NCBI RefSeq assembly: GCF_014466955.1 | Contig: NZ_AP023396.1 | Span: 6,882,001-6,946,000, forward strand | Direction of reading: 5' to 3' | Source of the DNA: Nocardia wallacei | GTDB taxonomy: Bacteria > Actinomycetota > Actinomycetes > Mycobacteriales > Mycobacteriaceae | Length of the DNA: 64,000 bases | In this document: one piece after another, positions 9,362 to 18,194 of the stretch | Layout: every line of letters starts with the position of its first letter | Numbering within the stretch: the first letter of the stretch is position 1 | The notes under the pieces: model-generated | Database searches by the model: none | Told to the model about the DNA's origin: nothing | What the model saw: the letters and a program-made list of their open reading frames with translations, nothing else | Program-made: the position numbers and the translations under genes

Positions 9362-10180
9362 ATGCACAAGATTTGGTTCATCACCGGCGTATCGCGCGGC
9401 TTCGGCCGCGAATGGGCCCTCGCGGCACTCGATCGAGGCGACCGCGTCGCCGGTACCGCCCGCGATCTGACCACCCTGGACGAGATCGTCTCCGAATACC
9501 CCGACACATTCCTGCCGATCCGGCTGGACGTGACCGACCGATCCGGTGATTTCGCCGCCGTGCAGCAGGCCGCGCAGCACTTCGGGCGGCTCGACGTCGT
9601 CGTGAACAACGCCGGTTACGGCCAGTTCGGCATGATCGAGGAACTGACCGAGGACGAGATTCGCGCGCAGCTGGAGACCAATGTGTTCGGCGCGCTGTGG
9701 GTGACGCAGGCCGCGCTGCCGATCCTGCGGGCGCAGAGCAGCGGACACATCATCCAGGTGTCGAGCATCGGCGGCATCAGCGCGTTCCCGAACCTCGGCG
9801 CCTACCACGCGTCGAAGTGGGCGCTGGAGGGCTTCTCACAAGCGCTGGCGCGGGAAGTAGCGCCGTTCGGCATCCACGTGACGCTGATCGAACCGGGCGG
9901 ATTCGACACCGACTGGTCCGGTCCGTCCGCCCGCCACAGCACCCCGAACCCGGCCTACGACGAGGTTCGCGAGGCCCGCAACCGCGCCCGCGCGGGCCAG
10001 CACGGCGGCGAGCCCACCGCCACCCGAACCGCGATCCTCACGGTCGTAGATGCCGACCAGCCACCGCTGCGCTTGTTCCTGGGCGAAGCCCCACTCGGCA
10101 TAGCGACCGCCGACTACGAGTCCCGCCTGACCCAATGGCGCGAGTGGCAACCGATCGCCGCAGCCGCCCAAGGCAACTGA
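9362..10180 (+). CDS. Short-chain dehydrogenase/reductase (SDR)
   Basis: 272 residues. Classical SDR: cofactor motif TGVSRGFG at the N-terminus, NNAG near residue 83, catalytic Ser in VSSIGG and YHASK near residue 150. The Arg-rich region after the first strand suggests NADP(H). Substrate unknown. ATG 9362 follows GGAGG (9347-9351) by 10 nt, slightly long, and that site belongs to the repeat element. The promoter at 9119 suggests induction by an electrophile or aldehyde-type stress (inference from the operator class). 176 bp without features separate it from the convergent nnrD. Confidence 0.9.
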   Translation: MHKIWFITGVSRGFGREWALAALDRGDRVAGTARDLTTLDEIVSEYPDTFLPIRLDVTDRSGDFAAVQQAAQHFGRLDVVVNNAGYGQFGMIEELTEDEIRAQLETNVFGALWVTQAALPILRAQSSGHIIQVSSIGGISAFPNLGAYHASKWALEGFSQALAREVAPFGIHVTLIEPGGFDTDWSGPSARHSTPNPAYDEVREARNRARAGQHGGEPTATRTAILTVVDADQPPLRLFLGEAPLGIATADYESRLTQWREWQPIAAAAQGN

Positions 10181-10356
10181 CCGCCCACACTCATCCGGGC
10201 AGCCCAGTGGTCCGAAAGGCACTCGGTTGCCGCGCACCCAGGCTCTCGACCCGCGGCCCACACCACCGCCCTAGCAACACGCAGCCCTATGGTGCGAAGC
10301 ACGGGCGTTGTGCGGCTCGAGTAGTGCATAGCGCTGCGGCCGGGAAGCCAAGCTGC

Positions 10357-11808
10357 TCAGGGGGATTCGGCTAGGGCGCGGAGGGTCTGGATGGCTGGGC
10401 GGATGTGGTGCAGGAGGGGGGTGGCGGAGATCGGGGCGGCGGCGGGGCCGTGGGCGTGGGCTGCGAGGTTGGCGGCCAGGGAGTGAACGCGGGCGGCGGC
10501 GGCCGCGGCCCAGGACGGGGCACGACCGGTGGCCAGGAGGGCGCCGAGGATGCCGGAGAGCACGTCACCGGACCCCGCGGTGGCCGCCCAGGATCCGCCC
10601 GCCTCGTTGACGTGGACCGGGCATCCGGGGCTCGCGACGAGGGTGGCGCGTCCCTTCAGCAGCACGGTGACCCGCCATTCCTCGGCGAGTTCGCGGACCG
10701 CCGCCACCCGGTCCGGGCCCGGCTCGCGACCGGTGAGACGCGCGAATTCCCCGGCGTGCGGGGTGAGGACGACGGGCGCGCTCCGATCGGTGACCGGAGA
10801 CGGGTCGTCGGCCAGGAGGGTGAGTCCGTCGGCGTCCACGACCACCGGCAGGTCGGTGGCGAGGATTTCCGTGAACCGCTCGCGAGCGGCGGCGTCGGTG
10901 CCCGCGCCGGGCCCGAACACCCATGCCTGCACCCGGCCTGTCTCCGAAACTGATTGCGCTGCAATGACTTCCGGGAAGTGGGCGAGCACCTCGGCGGCTC
11001 CGGTCCCGGCGTACCTAACCATGCCGGAGGTCGCGGCCACCGCGCCGCCGGTGGACAGTACCGCCGCACCCGGATACCGCGCACTGCCCGCGCAGACACC
11101 GACCACGCCCTGGCTGTACTTGTCGTCCAGCGCGTCGGGCACCGGCCATGCCGCACCGATCGAGAAGGGTTCGAGTGCGGCCAGATTCGGCTCCGGCAGG
11201 GTCAGGCCGATCGGCACCAGTTCGATGCGGCCGCACCGGGAAGCGGCCAGCGCGTGCACCGGTTTGTACGCGCCGAACGCGACCGTCACGTCGGCACGCA
11301 CCGCCGGACCGTCGACGGCCCCGGTGTTCGGGTCGACACCGCTGGGCAGGTCCGCGGCGATGATCGGAACCCGCACGGCCGCAACCAGTTCGGCGGCCCG
11401 CGGACGCAGTGCACCGCGACCCGAGATACCGACGATGCCGTCGACCACCAGGTCCGGCTCGCCCAGGTCGTCGCGAATCCGACCACCGGTACGGCGCAGA
11501 GCGGCCAACCCTTTCGCGTGCGTCCGTTCCGGCGCGAGCAGCACCGCCGACACGGCGACACCGCGACGGCGCAGCATGGATCCGGCCCACAGTGCGTCAC
11601 CACCGTTGTCACCGGATCCCACCAGCAGTGTCACCGCACGTCCGGCGACGCCTCCGGTCCGCTCACGCAGTTCGGCGGCGACGACATCGGCCAGCCCATG
11701 GGCCGCCCGCCGCATCGGCACTCCGTCGGCGACGCGCTCGAACAGCTCCGCCTCCGCCGCCCGCACTTCGTCGGCGGTGAAGTACCCGCGGACCGTCGGT
11801 GCGGTCAT
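10357..11808 (-). CDS. nnrD: Bifunctional NAD(P)H-hydrate epimerase / ADP-dependent dehydratase
   Basis: 483 residues. It repairs hydrated NADH/NADPH. The N-terminal YjeF epimerase domain (about 1-210) has GSGDNGGDAL and DGIVGISGRG. The C-terminal ribokinase-like dehydratase (about 225-480) has LTPHAGEFARLTG and ATAGSGDVLSGI. ATG 11808 is preceded by TAGGAGG. Single-copy housekeeping gene, in the same order as in Mtb (between alr and glmS). Confidence 0.95.
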   Translation of the reverse strand: MTAPTVRGYFTADEVRAAEAELFERVADGVPMRRAAHGLADVVAAELRERTGGVAGRAVTLLVGSGDNGGDALWAGSMLRRRGVAVSAVLLAPERTHAKGLAALRRTGGRIRDDLGEPDLVVDGIVGISGRGALRPRAAELVAAVRVPIIAADLPSGVDPNTGAVDGPAVRADVTVAFGAYKPVHALAASRCGRIELVPIGLTLPEPNLAALEPFSIGAAWPVPDALDDKYSQGVVGVCAGSARYPGAAVLSTGGAVAATSGMVRYAGTGAAEVLAHFPEVIAAQSVSETGRVQAWVFGPGAGTDAAARERFTEILATDLPVVVDADGLTLLADDPSPVTDRSAPVVLTPHAGEFARLTGREPGPDRVAAVRELAEEWRVTVLLKGRATLVASPGCPVHVNEAGGSWAATAGSGDVLSGILGALLATGRAPSWAAAAAARVHSLAANLAAHAHGPAAAPISATPLLHHIRPAIQTLRALAESP

Positions 11809-11907
11809 GCTCGCCTCCTACCTGCCCGCCGCCTCGTGCGAGCCGACTCGGTAATCCGCAACGAGTGCAGAGTACGCCCGCCGACCACGGCTACTACGCT
11901 GTCCCGC

Positions 11908-12318
11908 ATGTCGACTGCTACCTCCGCGCGTGTACTGGTCACCATGCTCGCCGCGGCGGCTGTGCTGCTGGCCGGGTGCGGTTCGGGTGGCTCGGAGAAC
12001 ACGACGGGTCCCTCGGCATCCGCATCGTCGGGCTCGGCGGCTCCCACGACGGACGCGCCGCAGTCGGCGGTGACGGTCCGGGTCGACAACATGAAGTTCT
12101 CGCCGTCGTCGGTCACGATCGCCGTCGGTGGCACCGTGACCTGGAAGTTCTCCGATTCGGCCCCGCACGCGGTGCAAGGCATCGGTGATGCGGCCATGGG
12201 TCTGAACAGCCCGATCTTCCGTGACGGCGAGTGGAGCCACACCTTCACGACTCCCGGCACATACCGCTACCTGTGCCCCCTGCACCCCGACATGCGCGGC
12301 ACCGTCACCGTCCAGTAG
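11908..12318 (+). CDS. Cupredoxin-like copper lipoprotein
   Basis: 136 residues. Signal peptide with lipobox LLAGC (Cys near residue 22), a Ser/Thr/Ala linker, then a plastocyanin/amicyanin-type domain (about 55-136). Likely copper ligands are His in SAPHAV and Cys, His and Met in CPLHPDM near the C-terminus. It is a cell-surface electron carrier or copper-binding protein; the partner is unknown. Monocistronic by appearance, divergent from nnrD with about 100 bp between. Confidence 0.88.
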   Translation: MSTATSARVLVTMLAAAAVLLAGCGSGGSENTTGPSASASSGSAAPTTDAPQSAVTVRVDNMKFSPSSVTIAVGGTVTWKFSDSAPHAVQGIGDAAMGLNSPIFRDGEWSHTFTTPGTYRYLCPLHPDMRGTVTVQ

Positions 12319-12342
12319 CGGCGAGTCGCCACCGGAAGTCGT

Positions 12343-12828
12343 TCAGGCAGGGCGGTATTCGCGCGACCGCGTTCCCGGCGCGGAGGTGTTGAGCGCCTGC
12401 ACCGCGCCGACCAGCGGGGCCAATTCCGGGTCGGCGGCGGCCTGACGCAGTGCGCCCGCCAGCGCGTCGTCGTAATCGGGGCGCGCGCTGTCGAGCAGCT
12501 CGAGGCCGGTCGCCGTGACGTCGGTATAGATGCCGCGTCGGTCGTCGGGGCAGAGATAGCGCTGTAGCAGGCCGCGGTCCTCCAGCCGGGTGACCAGGCG
12601 GGTCGTCGCGCTCTGGCTCAGCGCCACCGAGTCGGCCACCTGGTTCATCCGCAGGTGCCCACCCGGTCCGTCGTGCTGGCGGCTGAGCACCGTGAGCACC
12701 GAATACTCGCGGACGCTCAGTTCATGGGCCTGCAACGCGCGTTCGAGGTGCGCCTCGATCCGGTCGTGCAGCACCGACAGCGCGCACCAGCCATCCGCCA
12801 GGCCGGTCAGCGCGGCATCCGCTGTCAT
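12343..12828 (-). CDS. MarR-family transcriptional regulator
   Basis: 161 residues from ATG 12828, which follows AGGAGGAACCC. Winged helix: LRMNQVADSVALSQSATTR (recognition region) and the wing CPDDRRGIY. It is divergent from the efflux gene at 12965, and the 136-bp spacer carries repeated TTGCAATTA-type half-sites. By analogy with MarR/efflux pairs it probably represses the transporter and itself until a ligand binds. Confidence 0.9.
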   Translation of the reverse strand: MTADAALTGLADGWCALSVLHDRIEAHLERALQAHELSVREYSVLTVLSRQHDGPGGHLRMNQVADSVALSQSATTRLVTRLEDRGLLQRYLCPDDRRGIYTDVTATGLELLDSARPDYDDALAGALRQAAADPELAPLVGAVQALNTSAPGTRSREYRPA

Positions 12829-12888
12829 GGGTTCCTCCTGAGTGCGGGGTGTCCCACCAGGATAGCCACCGAGCGCAATAGCCAGCTC

Positions 12889-12918
12889 TTGCAATTAACC
12901 AGCGTGTGCAATTATTGT
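12889..12918 (+). promoter_or_regulatory. Predicted promoter/operator of the efflux gene
   Basis: TTGCAA (12889-12894) and TATTGT (12913-12918) with an 18-bp spacer. The spacer lies within repeats of GCAATTA (12891-12897 and 12908-12914), and TTGCA recurs inverted as TGCAA. This AT-rich patch is the likely MarR binding site for both divergent genes. Confidence 0.45.
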
Positions 12919-12964
12919 CTACGCCTGTAATGCTCGCTCGCAATATCGCTGGGAGGCCGCGGCC

Positions 12965-14170
12965 ATGCCGCTCGCACTGTTCGCCCTGACGCTCGGGGCA
13001 TTCGCCATCGGCACCACCGAATTCATCGTGGTCGGCCTGCTCCCGGGCATTGCCGACAGTTACTCCGTCACCATCCCGACCGCGGGCTGGCTGGTCACCG
13101 GGTACGCCCTCGGCGTCCTGGCCGGGGCGCCGATCATGACCGGGCTCGGCACCCGGGTCTCACGCAAACGCATGCTGCTGGTGAGCCTGTCGCTGCTCAT
13201 CGCGGGCAACGCGCTCTCGGCACTGGCCCCTACCTTCGGGCTGATGCTGACCGGGCGCATCGTCGCCTCGCTGGCGCACGGCGCGTTCTTCGGCATCGGA
13301 GCGGTCGTCGCGGGCACCCTGGTCGGCCCGGAGCGCCGGGCCGGGGCGATCGCGATCATGTTCACCGGACTCACCGTCGCCACCGTGATCGGCGTGCCGC
13401 TGAGCACCCTGCTCGGCCAGCACTTCGGATGGCGGCTGGCCTTCACACTGGTCGCCGTCGTCGGCGCGATCGCCTTCGCGGGTGTGCTCGCGCTCGTGCC
13501 CGACCGCCCCGCGCCCCGCGACGCCCGGCTGCGGCACGAACTGGCCGTGCTGCGGAATCCCCAGGTGCTGCTGGCAATGGCCATGACCGTGCTCGGATTC
13601 GGCGGCGTCTTCGCCGCGATCACCTATCTCGCGCCGATGATGACCGAGGTCACCGGTTTCGCCGAGGGCACGGTCACCTGGATCATGGTGCTGTTCGGCC
13701 TGGGCTTCCTCATCGGCAATCTGATCGGCGGCCGCTACGCCGACCGGCACCTGATGCCGATGCTGTATCTCACGCTCGCGACGCTGGCCGTCGTACTCGG
13801 CCTGTTCACCCTGACCGCGCACAACAAGATCGCCGCCGGAATCACCGTGCTGCTCATCGGCGCGCTCGGCTTCGCGACCGTGCCGCCGCTACAGAAACGA
13901 GTGCTCGACCAGTCCGCCGGCGCGCCCACGCTGGCCTCGGCGCTCAACATCGGCGCGTTCAACCTCGGCAACGCGCTGGCCGCGTGGCTGGGCGGGCTGG
14001 TCATCGCCGCGGGCTTCGGCTACACCGCACCCAACTGGGTCGGGGTGCTGCTGTCCGGCAGCGCGCTGGGACTGGCCGTGCTGTCGGGCGCGCTGGAACG
14101 GCGCTCGACCGCGAAACCACTTGTCCCCGCAGGTCAGTACGCCGAGAAGACGTTGTCGATGGAACCGTAG
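12965..14170 (+). CDS. MFS drug/sugar efflux transporter (DHA1, AraJ/Cmx-like)
   Basis: 401 residues, 12 predicted membrane helices. Begins FALTLGAFAIGTTEFIVVG, the hallmark of the AraJ/chloramphenicol-efflux branch of DHA1 transporters, and has the antiporter motif A-like GTRVSRKRM after helix 2. The substrate cannot be read from sequence. Divergent MarR control suggests induction by a toxic compound. Its 3' end overlaps the convergent transglycosylase gene by 37 bp. Confidence 0.88.
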   Translation: MPLALFALTLGAFAIGTTEFIVVGLLPGIADSYSVTIPTAGWLVTGYALGVLAGAPIMTGLGTRVSRKRMLLVSLSLLIAGNALSALAPTFGLMLTGRIVASLAHGAFFGIGAVVAGTLVGPERRAGAIAIMFTGLTVATVIGVPLSTLLGQHFGWRLAFTLVAVVGAIAFAGVLALVPDRPAPRDARLRHELAVLRNPQVLLAMAMTVLGFGGVFAAITYLAPMMTEVTGFAEGTVTWIMVLFGLGFLIGNLIGGRYADRHLMPMLYLTLATLAVVLGLFTLTAHNKIAAGITVLLIGALGFATVPPLQKRVLDQSAGAPTLASALNIGAFNLGNALAAWLGGLVIAAGFGYTAPNWVGVLLSGSALGLAVLSGALERRSTAKPLVPAGQYAEKTLSMEP

Positions 14171-14694
14171 CGGTTCGCCGCGTAATTGCAGGCCGCGGCG
14201 ATATTGGCGACCGGGTCGAAGATGTCCCAGGACGTACCGTCGACATGGAATGCCGCGAAGGTCGGATCGATGACCTGCATGAGCCCCTTGGACGGGATAC
14301 CGGCCGCGGCATTGGAGTCGTACAGATTGATCGCGGCCGGGTTGCCGCCCGATTCCCGCATGACGTTGCGGTAGATGCCGTCGTAGCTGGCCGGAATGCC
14401 GTGCTGACCGAGAATGTGCAGGGCGTTGCGGATCCAGCCGTCGAGGTCGTCCGAGAAGATCGGCGGCAGCAGTTGCGGGATCGGCTGCGGCATCGGCTGG
14501 ATGAACTGCTGCAGCTGGTCCTGCTGCGCCTGCGGCAGTTGCCGCTGCCACTGCGCGGCCTGCTGCTGCACCTGCTGTGCGGGTCCCTGCAGCTCGGGCG
14601 GCACGCCCGCGATCGGAGTCTCGGCGGCGGCCTGCGCGGGGACGGCCACGACGGCGGCGAAGGCGGCCAGCGGTAACAGTTTTCGTAAATGCAT
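14134..14694 (-). CDS. Secreted lytic transglycosylase-like protein (SLT/Rpf-type fold)
   Basis: 186 residues. Signal peptide (MHLRKLLPLAAFAAVVAVPAQAAA), a Gln/Pro-rich linker (about 40-85), then a lysozyme-like domain with the catalytic Glu in MRESGGNPAAINLYD near residue 120 and GLMQVIDPTFAAFH. It would cleave peptidoglycan glycan strands outside the cell. Stop at 14134 is inside the 3' end of the efflux gene on the other strand. Confidence 0.88.
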   Translation of the reverse strand: MHLRKLLPLAAFAAVVAVPAQAAAETPIAGVPPELQGPAQQVQQQAAQWQRQLPQAQQDQLQQFIQPMPQPIPQLLPPIFSDDLDGWIRNALHILGQHGIPASYDGIYRNVMRESGGNPAAINLYDSNAAAGIPSKGLMQVIDPTFAAFHVDGTSWDIFDPVANIAAACNYAANRYGSIDNVFSAY

Positions 14695-15058
14695 GGTGAC
14701 GGGCTCCGACAGCGCGGCAGTACCACACCGGGCCCCTGGCTACCGGTGTCCTGGGTGTGCGCTGGTTTCTTTTATGACTTGCGTTGTGGGATTTGAAGAT
14801 TCAGTTGTCCGCGAACAGGGCGCGGTGCACCGCGCGCCGGCCGGAAGCCGGCGACCGAGGCGGGGCCGTGGCGGCGGGCATACGCGGGAGCGCGATCACC
14901 GCACGCGAGAAACAGACTTGCGGTCCGTTCTCTGGCACATCACAGACTGATTGCGAAAGGTGAACGCAATCTGAACCAGCAGTGAACTCTGCGTTCTATT
15001 GTCCTGAGAGAATTCCTTCGACCTGCACCGACCGAGACCTCGGCCACATCACAGATTC
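14695..15058 (-). other. Long structured leader/intergenic region of the transglycosylase gene
   Basis: About 360 bp without a gene. It holds a 16-bp perfect palindrome GCGCGGTGCACCGCGC (14820-14835), a GCCGG/CCGGC hairpin (14836-14852) and the inverted repeat at 14949-14971. Cell-wall hydrolase genes of actinobacteria often have long regulated leaders; I could not match a known riboswitch here. Confidence 0.4.
14949..14971. promoter_or_regulatory. Inverted repeat, candidate operator
   Basis: GATTGCG, nine bases, CGCAATC: perfect 7-bp arms. It stands in an AT-richer patch about 255 bp upstream of the transglycosylase start, in a plausible promoter zone. The binding protein is unknown. Confidence 0.4.
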
Positions 15059-15088
15059 GGCACTGCCGCGCGGTTGCCAGGCAGTGCC
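15059..15088 (-). terminator. Hairpin terminator of glmS
   Basis: GGCACTGCC (15059-15067) and GGCAGTGCC (15080-15088) pair perfectly with a 12-nt loop, 7 bp beyond the glmS stop. No U-tract, as is common in high-GC genomes. Confidence 0.6.
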
Positions 15089-15094
15089 CGTCGG

Positions 15095-16963
15095 CTATTC
15101 GACCGTGACAGACTTGGCCAGATTCCGCGGCTTGTCGATGTCGTAGCCCCGCGCCTGCGCCACCTCCGCGGCGAACACCTGCAGCGGAACGGTCGACAGC
15201 AGCGGCTGGAAAAGTGTTGGCGCAGCGGGGATCTCGATCAGGTGATCGGCGAACGGCCGCACCGTGTCGTCGCCCTCCTCGGCGATCACGATGGTGCGCG
15301 CGCCCCGCGCCTGAATCTCGCGGATATTGCTGAGCAGCTTGGAGTGCAGCACCGCCCGGCCCTTCGGCGACGGCATCACCACGATCACCGGCAGGCCCTC
15401 CTCGATCAGCGCGATCGGGCCGTGCTTGAGTTCACCGGCCGCGAAGCCCTCGGCGTGCATGTAAGCCAATTCCTTCAGTTTCAGCGCGCCCTCCAGCGCC
15501 ACCGGATAACCGACGTGGCGGCCGAGGAACAGCACCGTCGGCACCTGCGCGAACTGCCGGGCGATGGCCCGCACCTGCGGCGCGGTTTCCAGGACCCGCG
15601 CCACCAGCTTCGGCATCGCCTCGAGTTCGCCGAACTCGCGGGCGACCTCGTCGGGATACTTGGTGCCACGCGCCTGCGCGAGGGCGAGACCCACCAGGTA
15701 GTTGGCGGTGATCTGGGCCAGGAATGCCTTGGTGGACGCCACCCCGATCTCGGGACCGGTGCGGGTGTAGACCACGGCGTCGGATTCGCGCGGGATCTGC
15801 GCGCCGTTGGTGTTGCAGATGGCCAGCACGCGGGCCTTCTGTTCCTTGGCGTGCCGCACGGCCTCCAGCGTGTCGGCGGTCTCGCCGGACTGGGAGATCG
15901 CGACCACCAGTGTCGAGCGGTCCAGCACCGGGTCGCGGTAACGGAATTCGCTGGCCAGTTCCACCTCGACCGGCACCCTTGTCCAGTGCTCGATCGCGTA
16001 CTTGGCCAGCAGGCCCGCGTGATACGAACTGCCACAGGCGACCACGAAGACCTTGTCGAACTCGCGCAACTCCTGTTCGGCCAGGCGCTGCTCGTCGAGC
16101 AGGATGCGGCCGTTGGCGAAATGCCCGATCAGGGTTTCGGCGACGCCGGCGGGCTGCTCCTCGATCTCCTTGAGCATGAAGTAGTCGTGGCCGCCCTTCT
16201 CGGCCGCGGCCAGATCCCAGTCGATGGTGAAGGGGCGGGTGCGCACGCCGTCGGTGTTGCCGTCGAAGTCGGTGACCTCGTAGGAGTCGGCGGTGATCAC
16301 CACCGCCTGGTTCTGCCCCAATTCGACGGCCTCGCGGGTGTGCTCGATGAAGGCGGTCACGTCGGAGGCGATGAACATCTCGCCCTTGCCGACGCCCACC
16401 ACCAGCGGCGTCGAGCGGCGCGCGGCCACGATCGTGCCGGGATGGTCGGCGTGGGTGAAGACCAGTGTGAACGCGCCCTCCAACCGGCGCAGCACGGCCA
16501 GCGCGCTGCCGACGAAATCGCCCGCGGTGGGCCCGGCGGCGTAGGCCCGCGCCACCAGGTGCACCGCGACCTCGGTGTCGGTGTCGCTGCGCAGTTCCAC
16601 ACCGGCGTCCTCGAGTTCGCCGCGCAACGGGGCGAAGTTCTCGATGATGCCGTTGTGCACCACCGCGACCTTGCCGGTGACGTCGCGATGCGGATGCGCG
16701 TTGCGGTCGGTCGGAGCGCCGTGAGTGGCCCAGCGGGTGTGACCCATGCCGGTGCTGCCCAGGAACCGCTCGATGCCCGTCTCGGTCAGCTCGGCCTCCA
16801 GATTGGCCAGCCGACCGGCCTTGCGTTCCACCGCGATGGTGCCCGCGCCGTCCAGGATCGCTACTCCCGCGGAGTCGTACCCCCTGTACTCCATGCGGCG
16901 CAGCGCGTCCACGACGACGCCGAGCGCGTCCCGGTACCCGACGTAGCCCACGATTCCGCACAT
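15095..16963 (-). CDS. glmS: Glutamine-fructose-6-phosphate aminotransferase (isomerising)
   Basis: 622 residues. Makes glucosamine-6-phosphate, the first step toward UDP-GlcNAc; glmM at 27174 does the next step. The N-terminal nucleophile Cys2 is in MCGIVGYVG, the glutaminase domain covers about 1-230 (RMEYRGYDSAGVA, HTRWATHG), and two SIS domains follow (ACGSSYHAG, SQSGETADT, HVGYPVALEGALKLKELAY). The canonical C-terminus KSVTVE is intact. No glmS ribozyme or riboswitch is evident upstream (16964-17157). Confidence 0.97.
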   Translation of the reverse strand: MCGIVGYVGYRDALGVVVDALRRMEYRGYDSAGVAILDGAGTIAVERKAGRLANLEAELTETGIERFLGSTGMGHTRWATHGAPTDRNAHPHRDVTGKVAVVHNGIIENFAPLRGELEDAGVELRSDTDTEVAVHLVARAYAAGPTAGDFVGSALAVLRRLEGAFTLVFTHADHPGTIVAARRSTPLVVGVGKGEMFIASDVTAFIEHTREAVELGQNQAVVITADSYEVTDFDGNTDGVRTRPFTIDWDLAAAEKGGHDYFMLKEIEEQPAGVAETLIGHFANGRILLDEQRLAEQELREFDKVFVVACGSSYHAGLLAKYAIEHWTRVPVEVELASEFRYRDPVLDRSTLVVAISQSGETADTLEAVRHAKEQKARVLAICNTNGAQIPRESDAVVYTRTGPEIGVASTKAFLAQITANYLVGLALAQARGTKYPDEVAREFGELEAMPKLVARVLETAPQVRAIARQFAQVPTVLFLGRHVGYPVALEGALKLKELAYMHAEGFAAGELKHGPIALIEEGLPVIVVMPSPKGRAVLHSKLLSNIREIQARGARTIVIAEEGDDTVRPFADHLIEIPAAPTLFQPLLSTVPLQVFAAEVAQARGYDIDKPRNLAKSVTVE

Positions 16964-17157
16964 GGTGTCTCAGCGTACTTGGCGGCTCCAGGCGCAGCGA
17001 CGGGGTGGCGGCCCGATCGGTGAGCCGGAATACGCTGGTGACCACGTGCGCTCGATCCCTCGGGGAAGCCGTCATATTCGCGCGCGCCGGGCGCGATGGG
17101 GTGTCATGGACACGCTGAAACGCCGGAAGAGCGCGTTCATCCGATAAGTTCGTCCTC

Positions 17158-18021
17158 GTGTCGGCGTCTGTGAAATCGCTTCTGAGCAAACTCGCTACCC
17201 CCGGACCGCATCGGGTGCTGCGCGGCAATCTCGGTATCGCGGGGCAGCCGGGGGTGGTGTTCACCCCGGAGAGCGGGCTCAATCTGCCCGCGGTGGTGTT
17301 CGGCCACGGCTGGCTGGCCGGTGTCGGCAACTATCGGAAGCTGCTGGAACATCTCGCGTCGTGGGGTTTCGTGGCGGCCGGACCGGACACCGAGCGCGGC
17401 CCGATCCCGTCCCACCTGAATCTCGCCACCGACCTGCTCACCACGCTCGACATCTGCACGGGCGTGCGGCTGGGCAACGGTTCGATCAGCGTGCACCCCG
17501 ACAAACTGGCGCTGGCCGGGCACGGGATGGGTGCCGGGGCGGCCGTGATCGCCGCCGCGCAACGCCGGGTCGCCGCCGTCGCCGCGCTCTTCCCCGCGCC
17601 GACGGCCCCCGCCGCGGAATCCCTCGCCCCGGACATCGAGGCCCCCGCCCTCATCCTCGCCGCCGAGGACATCGATTCCGTCAGCTGCAACGCGCTTTCC
17701 CTCGCTACCGCCTGGGGCGGCCCCATGGCCCTGCGCACCGTCGACAAATCCACTTCCAACGGCATCGCCTCGGGCCGCCGCGCCCTCGCGGCCCTCGGCG
17801 CCGCCAAATACGAACCGAGAACCGACCGCACCGTCCGCGGCCTCCTCGTCGGCTACCTCAGCTACCAACTCCTGGGCGACAAGACCTACCAGCCCTTCGC
17901 CGACCCCGAAGCCTCCCTCCCCCACACCCAGCCCGTCGACCCGCACGCCGTCGGTGACGAGCAGCCGGAGCGCCCGTCGAAACTCCAACTCCTGCAAGCC
18001 GTCCAGACGCTACGGAAGTAG
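17158..18021 (+). CDS. Alpha/beta-hydrolase (dienelactone/PET-hydrolase-like) fold, apparently lacking the catalytic serine
   Basis: 287 residues from GTG 17158. The fold is recognisable (VVFGHGWLAG oxyanion region, then central strand and elbow), but the elbow reads AGHGMGAG, with Gly where the nucleophile Ser belongs. The expected catalytic His position reads TSNGI instead of a His-containing motif; the acid in AAEDID remains. A non-hydrolytic role is therefore likely. It is divergent from glmS; a conserved protein of similar length near glmS in Mtb (Rv3438, from memory) may be its counterpart. Confidence 0.75.
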   Translation: MSASVKSLLSKLATPGPHRVLRGNLGIAGQPGVVFTPESGLNLPAVVFGHGWLAGVGNYRKLLEHLASWGFVAAGPDTERGPIPSHLNLATDLLTTLDICTGVRLGNGSISVHPDKLALAGHGMGAGAAVIAAAQRRVAAVAALFPAPTAPAAESLAPDIEAPALILAAEDIDSVSCNALSLATAWGGPMALRTVDKSTSNGIASGRRALAALGAAKYEPRTDRTVRGLLVGYLSYQLLGDKTYQPFADPEASLPHTQPVDPHAVGDEQPERPSKLQLLQAVQTLRK

Positions 18022-18101
18022 GCAACGCAGCGTTACCGGGCGATTTCGGCGAACACGGAACCGGCGAGCGGTCGAGAACGTCGAATCATTCGAACAGTCG
18101 C

Positions 18102-18169
18102 GCAGTCATGTCTCTGCGGCAGTCATGTCTCTGCGGCAGTCATGTCTCTGCGGCAGTCATGTCTCTGCG
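18102..18169. repeat. Perfect 17-bp tandem repeat, four copies
   Basis: GCAGTCATGTCTCTGCG repeated four times without a mismatch. Each unit has arms GCAG and CTGC, so single strands could form small hairpins. The period is not a multiple of three, so copy-number change would shift any reading frame through it. It lies 80 bp past the hydrolase stop and just upstream of a T7SS-type cluster. Confidence 0.95.
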
Positions 18170-18194
18170 GCAAGGTGTCACGAAGGGCGACGAG

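Noticed and set aside
16964..17157. Possible glmS ribozyme or riboswitch upstream of glmS
   Set aside because: No conserved core or pseudoknot sequence is visible; only about 195 bp separate the divergent genes.
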